A stretch of 64,000 nucleotides of DNA, taken from Phil1 sp963643205 (GTDB taxonomy: Bacteria; Bacillota; Clostridia; Christensenellales; CAG-138). The stretch is from positions 43,140 through 107,139 of the forward strand of contig CAVIJJ010000003.1 of assembly GCA_963643205.1 (NCBI GenBank). Direction: 5' to 3'. A program made the translations under genes and the position numbers. Positions within the stretch are counted from its first letter, which is position 1. Every line of letters begins with the position of its first letter. This document shows positions 58,195-64,000 of the stretch, in pieces. The notes below the pieces were generated by a model. That model worked only from the letters and a program-made list of their open reading frames with translations, searched no databases and was not told where the DNA came from.

Positions 58195-60177
58195 TTACTC
58201 AGCGGTTTTCATGGCCTCGGTACGGGCTATTTCGTAGGCCGCGTCAAGGGTCTGGTACTCTTCATAGGTAAGAGGAGTATCCATTACAAGCGAGCCCTTG
58301 AACTTGCTGTTTCCGTAAAGTGTAAGCGGGCTTGTGAACGGCATGCAGTTTGTCATGTAATATCCGCGCAGGGAAGATATGAACGGAATTACATACGCGC
58401 CGTTGCACAGATACGCCTCAGCCTCGGCAAATTTCTCAAGCCTTTCCTCAAACGTGGAGGCATTGAGCGCTTCCTCTATAAGGGCATCGTATTCGGGCAC
58501 ATTGTAGCCGCCAACGTTCTCGGCGCCGTCCGTGGTAAGGCGGGTGAGCAGACCGGAAGGATCGGCATAACCGGTGGACAGGGAGTCGAAATAAATATCG
58601 TAGTTATAGGGATCGGCAACGGTGCCGTAGGTCCAGCCGCTGAAGCATACAATCTCAAAGTTTATAAGATCGGTACCTATAGCCTCTTCAACCATGGTCT
58701 TCATAAGCTGCGCCATTATTATCTCGCTCTCATCGTCGGTACCAACGTATATTACGGTTACCGGCAGCTTAGCGTCAACCTCAAACGTGCCTACGGGCAG
58801 GTAATCAACGGTACCGGCCTCTATGCCCAGTATGTTGCCGTCCGCGTCGCAAAGCTCGGCAACAGCGGCTTCCATATACTGCCTGGCAAGCTCAGCGTTG
58901 TTGTAATCGGTTTCCTTTATGGCCTTAAGCGGTTCATAATCGGTGTAATCAACGCCCTCGCCGTCATAGATGGCGCCCTCGGCATTGATGGTGGCGCGCA
59001 GTACGCGCTGCGGGTTCACGGGATCCCTCAGGCTGGCAATAGCCTCGCGGTCAAGCGAATACTGCAGAGCCTTGCGGAAGTTCTCGTTCTGAACAAATGT
59101 GTTGAATTCGGGGTTCGCGCCGGAGAAGTCCAGCCACAGATAGTTGGTGGAAAGGCTGCGCTCGGTAGGAATAAGGTACTGCTCCCATTCCGTGCCCTGC
59201 ATGGAAAGGTATTCCTCGGCCTCTACGCTGGCGTCATCCAGCTCGCCGCGCTTGAACATTTCAAGGGAGGTGGTGCCTTCGGGTATCATCTGATACTCAA
59301 CGGTTTCTACGGTAACGTTGTCCTTATCCCAGTAGAGGGGGTTCTTGGTAAGGGTTATGGCCTTATCGCGCTCGAAGGCGGAGATGTAATAAGCGCCGCA
59401 GTAGAGCATATGCTCGTTATCAACGCCGAAGTCCTCGCCCAGCTCAAGAGCGTAATCATACTCTATGGGCAGAAGCAGCATGCTGCTCTCTATAAGGGAC
59501 AGGAAATAGGGAGCGCTGGAGGTAAGGGTGTACTCAACGGTATAATCGTCAAGCGCCTTTACGCCGACCATTTCGTCAAAGGCGTTAACTATGTCCTCGC
59601 GCGGGGTGTCGGTTATGGTGCCGCAATCTATATCGTCCAGCGTCCAGTAATAATCATAAAGGCCCTCAATAAGGTTCCTTACAACGCGCAGAGAGTACGC
59701 ATCGTTAAGAGGATCGCCAATGTAACGAATGCCGTCCACAAAGTCCTGAGCGGTTACTTCAAGGCCGGTGTCCGCGCCGGTATGGTCAACCCACTTAAGG
59801 CCTTCGCGGATTTTGAAGGTCCACACGGTCTCATCCTCGTTGGTGGTCCAGCTTTCGGCAAGAGACGGAACATATACGCCGTAAATATCCGGCTCAACAA
59901 GACCATCTATGCAGTTGGATACTATTGAGCGAACGGTGGCATAAGCGGTGGAGAAGTAGTTAAAGGAAGCGTAGGAACTGCTGAAGGAAGTCCTGTATAC
60001 GGAACGGTACTCCTTAGCTTCGGTTATTTCCTGCGCCGCGTTGCTTACTTCTTCGGGCGTTTTGGTCTCAACGGGCTCCGTTGCGGTATCCGTGGCGGTG
60101 CTGCCGTTTGAACCCGAGCAGGCGGTAACGGACAGCGCAAGCACGAGTGCCAACAGTAGTGCTGCTATGCGTTTCAT
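58195..60177 (-). CDS. Oligopeptide-binding lipoprotein, OppA type
   Basis: A 660-residue solute receptor (SBP_bac_5 family), larger than average for DppA and in the OppA range. The signal peptide ends in a lipobox (VTAC, Cys20). Family segments are ESWTTNEDETVWTFKIREGLKWVDHTG, DYTVEYTLTSSAPYFLSLI and RKALQYSLDREAI. It sits outside the membrane and delivers peptides to OppBC. AAGGAGG about seven bases before ATG. First gene of a six-gene unit ending with the amidohydrolase. Confidence 0.93.
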   Translation of the reverse strand: MKRIAALLLALVLALSVTACSGSNGSTATDTATEPVETKTPEEVSNAAQEITEAKEYRSVYRTSFSSSYASFNYFSTAYATVRSIVSNCIDGLVEPDIYGVYVPSLAESWTTNEDETVWTFKIREGLKWVDHTGADTGLEVTAQDFVDGIRYIGDPLNDAYSLRVVRNLIEGLYDYYWTLDDIDCGTITDTPREDIVNAFDEMVGVKALDDYTVEYTLTSSAPYFLSLIESSMLLLPIEYDYALELGEDFGVDNEHMLYCGAYYISAFERDKAITLTKNPLYWDKDNVTVETVEYQMIPEGTTSLEMFKRGELDDASVEAEEYLSMQGTEWEQYLIPTERSLSTNYLWLDFSGANPEFNTFVQNENFRKALQYSLDREAIASLRDPVNPQRVLRATINAEGAIYDGEGVDYTDYEPLKAIKETDYNNAELARQYMEAAVAELCDADGNILGIEAGTVDYLPVGTFEVDAKLPVTVIYVGTDDESEIIMAQLMKTMVEEAIGTDLINFEIVCFSGWTYGTVADPYNYDIYFDSLSTGYADPSGLLTRLTTDGAENVGGYNVPEYDALIEEALNASTFEERLEKFAEAEAYLCNGAYVIPFISSLRGYYMTNCMPFTSPLTLYGNSKFKGSLVMDTPLTYEEYQTLDAAYEIARTEAMKTAE

Positions 60178-60278
60178 TTGTTTTCCTCCTTGTTTTTTAG
60201 GAATTTACCCAATCATATTCACATGTTTTTATGTTTTTCGCTGCAAATTAAAAGGGAAACCCCACTTTCATTGTGGTT

Positions 60279-60307
60279 ATTTTATAACACACTCCCCCGC
60301 TAGGCAA
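60279..60307 (-). promoter_or_regulatory. Candidate promoter of the opp operon
   Basis: Minus strand TTGCCT (60302-60307), 17 bp, TAAAAT (60279-60284), giving a leader of about 95 bases. The rest of the 230-bp gap shows no other structure beyond a plus-strand TATAAT at 60372-60377 for the kinase gene. Confidence 0.55.
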
Positions 60308-60407
60308 TAAAGTAACAATGTTTTTAGCGTTTTTTTAGCGCGGTCCGTCTTCTGTTTTCTCTTGCGTGGTGTATAATTAGTAGAACTAAAAAATCGGGAG
60401 CGGCCGC

Positions 60408-61937
60408 ATGAAGAGCGGATTTCACGAAACAGGCTCAAATTTTAATAAAGAGACCCAGCGTCTGCTGCTTTGCGTTGTGTTCGCAACGCTTTCCTTCGTG
60501 TTTTCGCAGCTTACGTTTCAAAGCTCGTTTTACGCGCTGTCGCTAAGCGTTATTTTCGCGCTGTCGCTAAGCATGTTTACCTCCGGCGCGTGGTGGAGCG
60601 CGGCCGATGTTTCAGCAGCCGTAATAACGCTGTTTTTGCTTGAGGGTCTGTTCAATGCCGATGCTCCGGGCTCCGTGCCGCCGGGCTTTATGGTGTATAC
60701 GGGTTGTCTTTCCGTTATAGCCGCCCTGCTTACAAACAGGCTTTATCGCCGCCTGCGCAGGCAAAGGGACTCGTTTGAGGAGCTTTCCTCCCGCGAGCGA
60801 ACCATTTCCCATCTTAGCACCGCCCTGCTTACGGCATCGTCCGAGGATGAGCTTTATGAGCTTACCGTGCGCAGCGTTTTCGGCATAACCGGCTGCCCTG
60901 CCGTTATATTCACGCGCGGCAGGCAGGGGGAGCTTCAGCGCATGGCAAGCTTTCCGAAAGGACTTCTTCTTTACCCTTGTGATGATGTGGTAAACGATTG
61001 TTTTTCAAATTCCTGCCGCGCGGGCTTCGGCACGCCGCGTCACGCGGAAAACCCGCTATCCTGCCTGCCTGTATCGTCAAATGGGAATGTTATCGCCGCC
61101 GTGGGCATATTGCCGAATACCGATCACGCGCCGAACGAGAATCAGCTTAAAACGGCGGAGCTTTTGCTTGTGCGCGCCGGCATTGTGCTGGACAGGATAT
61201 ATATGCTGAAGCGCGAGCAGCAGATTCTTATGGAAAAAGAGCTTGAGCATATGCGCTCGGATTTTCTTCGTTCCATATCGCACGATTTTCGAACTCCTCT
61301 CACCGGTATAATAGGCGCCTGCTCCATGCTTAGCGGCTCAAACGACATTCAGCTTACAAACGACGCGCGCCGGGACCTTGTTGAAAGCATAAACGGTGAG
61401 GCTGAATGGCTTATGCGAACGGTGGAAAATCTGCTTTCCGTAACGCGTGTGGGGTCAAGCGGTCCTAAGCTTAACAAAAGCCAGGAACCTATTGAGGAAA
61501 TACTTTCAACCGTGCTTGAAAAGGCATCCTCCCGCTTCCCGCAGTCCGAAATATGCGTAACCCCGCCGGACGATTTTATAATGATACCCGTAGACCCCGT
61601 GCTTATAGTGCAGGTGCTTATGAACCTTATAGAAAACGCCGTAAAGTATTCCGACAGCACGGATAAAATAGAGCTTAGGGCGAGCGATGGCGGCGAATAC
61701 GCCGTGTTTACCGTGCGTGACCACGGCCGCGGAATGAAGCAGGGCACGCTCGATACGCTCTTCGAGCCCTCGGCAGGCCGCAGCGGAGATTCTACCCACG
61801 GTATGGGTTTGGGCTTGAGTATATGCAAAAGCATAATCCAGGCGCACGGCGGCACAATAGAGGGTCACAACGCGCCCGATGGCGGCGCGGTATTCAACGT
61901 GTATCTGCCCAAGGAGGATAAAAATGAGCAGCAATAA
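60408..61937 (+). CDS. KdpD-like sensor histidine kinase
   Basis: A 509-residue membrane sensor. Four short membrane segments (about 18-110) resemble the DUF4118 unit of KdpD; a GAF-like region follows (about 130-265). The transmitter has the phospho-accepting H292 in DFLRSISHDFRTPLTG, the N box NLIENAVKYS, the G1 box RDHGRGMK and G2 GMGLGLSICK. The KdpD osmosensing N-terminal domain (UspA/KdpD) is missing, so it corresponds to the C-terminal part only. CGGGAG is seven bases before ATG, with TATAAT at 60372-60377. It overlaps the regulator gene by 14 bases. No kdpFABC is present, so the signal and targets are unknown. Confidence 0.9.
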   Translation: MKSGFHETGSNFNKETQRLLLCVVFATLSFVFSQLTFQSSFYALSLSVIFALSLSMFTSGAWWSAADVSAAVITLFLLEGLFNADAPGSVPPGFMVYTGCLSVIAALLTNRLYRRLRRQRDSFEELSSRERTISHLSTALLTASSEDELYELTVRSVFGITGCPAVIFTRGRQGELQRMASFPKGLLLYPCDDVVNDCFSNSCRAGFGTPRHAENPLSCLPVSSNGNVIAAVGILPNTDHAPNENQLKTAELLLVRAGIVLDRIYMLKREQQILMEKELEHMRSDFLRSISHDFRTPLTGIIGACSMLSGSNDIQLTNDARRDLVESINGEAEWLMRTVENLLSVTRVGSSGPKLNKSQEPIEEILSTVLEKASSRFPQSEICVTPPDDFIMIPVDPVLIVQVLMNLIENAVKYSDSTDKIELRASDGGEYAVFTVRDHGRGMKQGTLDTLFEPSAGRSGDSTHGMGLGLSICKSIIQAHGGTIEGHNAPDGGAVFNVYLPKEDKNEQQ

Positions 61938-62619
61938 GCCAAACATACTCGTTGTTGAAGACGAAAGCTATATAAAGAAAGTGCTCGAAACCGCGCTTTC
62001 CGCCGGCGGCTACCGAACCCTATCCGCGGAAAACGCCGCCCAGGCGCGAACGGCCATGTCCTCCCACATGCCGGATATGGTGCTGCTGGATTTGGGTCTT
62101 CCCGATATGGACGGACTTAAGCTGCTTAAGGAATTCAGGCAGTGGAGCTCAACCCCCGTTATAGTGGTAAGCGCGCGCAGTACGGAGCAGGACAAAATAC
62201 TTGCCCTTGATTACGGTGCCGATGATTATATTACAAAGCCCTTTTCGGCCCCGGAGCTTCTTGCCCGCATACGCGCCGTTTTAAGGCGCAATTCATCCGG
62301 CGCCGCCACAACGGACGTTTATTCCGTAGGCGATTTTAAGATAGACTTTGCCCGCCGCGCGGTAAGCGTGGGCAATGAGCTTATTAGGCTCACTCAGGTT
62401 GAGTACAGAATAGTTGAGCTTCTTGCCCGCAATCCCGGCAAGGTGCTTACATACGGCTTTATAATAAGCAATATATGGGGACCGTACGCGGATGCCGAAA
62501 ACAACCGCATACTCCGCGTTAATATGGCGCATATAAGAAAAAAGATTGAGTCCGACAGCATGAAACCAAAGTATATACTCACGGAGATGGGCGTTGGCTA
62601 CCGCATGGCGGAATGTTAA
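61924..62619 (+). CDS. KdpE/OmpR-family response regulator
   Basis: A 231-residue two-domain regulator. The receiver has the acidic pair VVEDE near residue 11, phospho-acceptor D56 (LLDLGLPDMDG), VVSARST and the conserved lysine in DDYITKPFSAPELL. The OmpR-type winged helix (about 130-231) ends with NRILRVNMAHIRKKIE and TEMGVGYRM. ATG 61924 has GAGGA upstream and lies inside the kinase gene, so the pair is coupled. Similarity to KdpE is family-level; its targets may lie elsewhere. It may act on the neighbouring yczE-like promoter, which is only a guess. Confidence 0.92.
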   Translation: MSSNKPNILVVEDESYIKKVLETALSAGGYRTLSAENAAQARTAMSSHMPDMVLLDLGLPDMDGLKLLKEFRQWSSTPVIVVSARSTEQDKILALDYGADDYITKPFSAPELLARIRAVLRRNSSGAATTDVYSVGDFKIDFARRAVSVGNELIRLTQVEYRIVELLARNPGKVLTYGFIISNIWGPYADAENNRILRVNMAHIRKKIESDSMKPKYILTEMGVGYRMAEC

Positions 62620-62639
62620 TAACTTATAAAGATTTCTCA

Positions 62640-62687
62640 TTGACAATTATATAAACATACCTTATAACAAGTATTGTTAATATAAGG
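62640..62687 (+). promoter_or_regulatory. Promoter and overlapping palindromes of the YczE-type gene
   Basis: TTGACA (62640-62645), 17 bp, TATAAC (62663-62668). A perfect palindrome AACAAGTATTGTT (62666-62678) starts at the -10, and CCTTATA (62660-62666) is repeated inverted at 62681-62687 around it. This is a plausible operator. Confidence 0.7.
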
Positions 62688-62699
62688 AGATTTGTTTAT

Positions 62700-63347
62700 A
62701 TGGTAAAATTGAAGCGTTATTTGGTTTTTCTCTTGGGCTTGATTATCAATTCGCTGGGCGTGGCGCTCATCACAAAGGCGAATTTGGGCACGTCGCCCAT
62801 ATCGTCGGTTCCGTATGTGCTCAGCCTCAATTTTAAGTACACGATAGGCGTTTATACTATATTTCTCAGCATAGTACTCATACTCGGCCAGATTATTATT
62901 TTAAGAAAGAACTTTCGCCTCGAAAACCTGCTTCAGGTTCCCATATCCGTACTATTCGGCTATTTTATAGACCTTGCCATGATACTTTTCGGCTTTGTGG
63001 CACCGGAGAATTACATTGTAAAGGTACTCGTGCTCGTGCTCGGCTGCGCTGTGCTCGGCTTTGGCGTTTATCTTGAGGTTTTGGCAAACGTTGCCATGCT
63101 GCCTGGCGAATCCTTTGTAAGGGCCGTGGTGGATACGTGGCATACGGAGTTCGGCATAACCAAAATATGCTTTGACGCGGCGCTTGCGCTCTCCGCCGCC
63201 GCGCTTTCGCTGATATTTGCGCATAAGCTTGACGGTGTGCGCGAGGGCACGATAATAGCCGCCTTCCTTGTCGGCTTCATAGCAAGGCAAACAGGAAAGC
63301 TGCTCCGAGGTCTGGACGGCAAGCTTTTCGGTGAAAGTAAAGCCTGA
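62700..63347 (+). CDS. YczE/YitT-type membrane protein (DUF6198-like)
   Basis: A 215-residue integral membrane protein with five hydrophobic segments, of the YczE/YyaS/YitT superfamily, whose role is unknown. The start GLIINSLGVALITKANLGTSPISS is the family signature, and LPGESFVRAVVDTWHTEFGITK is the matching mid-protein motif. AAGGAG is ten bases before ATG. It has its own promoter with palindromes and its own terminator, so it is a single-gene unit downstream of the two-component system. Confidence 0.87.
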   Translation: MVKLKRYLVFLLGLIINSLGVALITKANLGTSPISSVPYVLSLNFKYTIGVYTIFLSIVLILGQIIILRKNFRLENLLQVPISVLFGYFIDLAMILFGFVAPENYIVKVLVLVLGCAVLGFGVYLEVLANVAMLPGESFVRAVVDTWHTEFGITKICFDAALALSAAALSLIFAHKLDGVREGTIIAAFLVGFIARQTGKLLRGLDGKLFGESKA

Positions 63348-63364
63348 AATCAGCAAGTAATAAG

Positions 63365-63395
63365 CAGGGGAGGCGAGTTTGCCTTCCCTGTTTTT
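63365..63395 (+). terminator. Terminator of the YczE-type gene
   Basis: A 10-bp stem CAGGGGAGGC/GCCTTCCCTG (one G-T pair) and TTTTT at 63391-63395. It also marks the point where mobile-element sequence begins. Confidence 0.88.
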
Positions 63396-64000
63396 ATGTG
63401 GCTTGGAGTGTTTATACAGCGGATATGCAATGTCGTGACCGGCGGCTCTATACACTTTGTAATACAAGTCGCTGAGTCTGTCTGCTACCTTTCTGTTAGG
63501 CTTATATCCTACCTGCGGGAAGGTTGGCGTATACGCGTCGCCGCCGTACACCTTATTGGAGCGCCGCGCGGGGTCTATCGTATCTCTACCGAATATAATC
63601 GATATGTCGCCGAAATTTGTGTGCCCCATCTCCGGCTTTGTTACAGCAATCGACTGCATCGGGAACCCGCCAAGGTCTATGTCCCCCTGCCGCTGTTCAG
63701 CTGACAGGTTGTGCACGGCAATGAGTTTGTCTGTAGCTTCTACAGAGTCTTTCATCGAGAAACGAATGTCGGGGTTAGTGCCATCAAATGTGCCTACGTT
63801 GTCGGTAGCAGTAAATCCCTTGCCGGGTGTCCCGTGGTAGAGCACTTTCGGCGTACCATCCTTGTTTACAACCTTGCTGGCTTTCGCAGGATTGTTCTGC
63901 CAATCACCAAACCAACGCTTGAATTGTTGTGATTCTGTGACATTTTGCGTTTCTTCGACAGCATCTTTTTCGGAAAGCTTGACCTTTTCCTTGCCGATAC
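63396..64000 (-). pseudogene. 3' remnant of a mobile-element large polyvalent protein
   Basis: On the minus strand an open frame enters from the right edge and reads SQQFKRWFGDWQ, then NKDGTPKVLYHGTPG, FDGTNPDIRFSMKDSVE, LIAVHNLSAEQRQ, LGGFPMQSIAVTK, GHTNFGDISIIFG and NKVYGGDAYTPTFPQV. These belong to very large polyvalent proteins of phages and conjugative elements in gut Firmicutes. The YHGT and NPDIRFS motifs normally flank an ADP-ribosyltransferase-like domain of roughly a hundred residues; here only about 15 residues separate them, so the domain is deleted. Family similarity stops near PLYKHS (about 63410), next to the yczE terminator. The frame then runs on antisense through yczE to 62952 without meaning. 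Confidence 0.75.

Noticed and set aside
60408..62619. Full potassium-uptake Kdp locus
   Set aside because: Only sensor and regulator are present; no kdpF, A, B or C frame exists on either side.
62952..63400. Extension of the polyvalent-protein frame antisense through the YczE gene
   Set aside because: The frame stays open, but the translation loses family similarity and becomes basic and low in complexity, while yczE on the other strand is a complete gene with promoter and terminator.
1..64000. CRISPR arrays, tRNA or rRNA genes, insertion sequences, replication origin
   Set aside because: No spaced direct repeats, cloverleaf sequences, transposase frames or DnaA-box clusters were recognised by eye. 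A dedicated search such as tRNAscan or ISfinder would be needed to exclude weak cases.

Overview
The window reads as chromosome of a strictly anaerobic, gut-type Clostridia (Firmicutes) of moderate-to-high GC (mid-50s percent by eye). Pointers are a complete methylaspartate route of glutamate fermentation, two [FeFe]-hydrogenase-type proteins, AddAB instead of RecBCD, a tryptophan T-box, lipoprotein-type solute receptors and strong AGGAGG ribosome sites. Native genes favour ATA for isoleucine and CTT for leucine; genus and species cannot be named from sequence alone.

Layout. 1-1363: start of ispE (minus, cut by the edge) divergent from a G5/M23 surface protein. 1427-2879: a small, probably acquired AbrB-regulator/glycosyltransferase operon with its own palindromic operator. 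2954-15096: the catabolic core. Read on the minus strand it is citD-citE-citF-mesaconase alpha/beta-gntR, then a terminator, a second promoter and glmS-glmL-glmE-mal. The plus strand holds citC and a P-loop/SAD-like protein. Together they convert glutamate to 3-methylaspartate, mesaconate, citramalate, then acetate and pyruvate. 15162-23879: a MalK-type ATPase, a MATE pump, nagA with a cysteine-rich protein, carbamate kinase, a DUF1015 protein, an AEC carrier and an acyltransferase. 23887-27162: a Trp T-box controlling a TrpXYZ-type ABC importer. 27776-33491: group B-type [FeFe]-hydrogenase, PAS-containing sensory hydrogenase, SpoIIE-type phosphatase and an Fe-S aldo/keto-reductase-like protein.

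33511-46418: a nine-gene minus-strand operon (thpR, addB, addA, prmC, capA, prfA, tsaC, rpiB, upp). 46447-47919: an acyltransferase-like protein and YbaK. 47947-52488: molybdate uptake and molybdopterin genes behind a probable Moco riboswitch. 52519-60307: a peptide ABC transporter operon that continues into a membrane protein and an amidohydrolase. 60408-62619: KdpDE-like two-component system. 62640-63395: a YczE-type membrane protein with its own promoter and terminator. 63396-64000: the degraded tail of a mobile-element polyvalent protein running off the right edge.

No tRNA, rRNA, CRISPR array, insertion sequence or replication origin was seen. The most unusual signals are regulatory: a promoter element shared symmetrically by citC and citD, a leaderless-looking divergent pair at the left edge, a tandem-repeat start region in glmS, and a short Trp-containing reading frame after the T-box terminator. 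The least characterised protein with a useful context is the P-loop/SAD-like gene beside citC.
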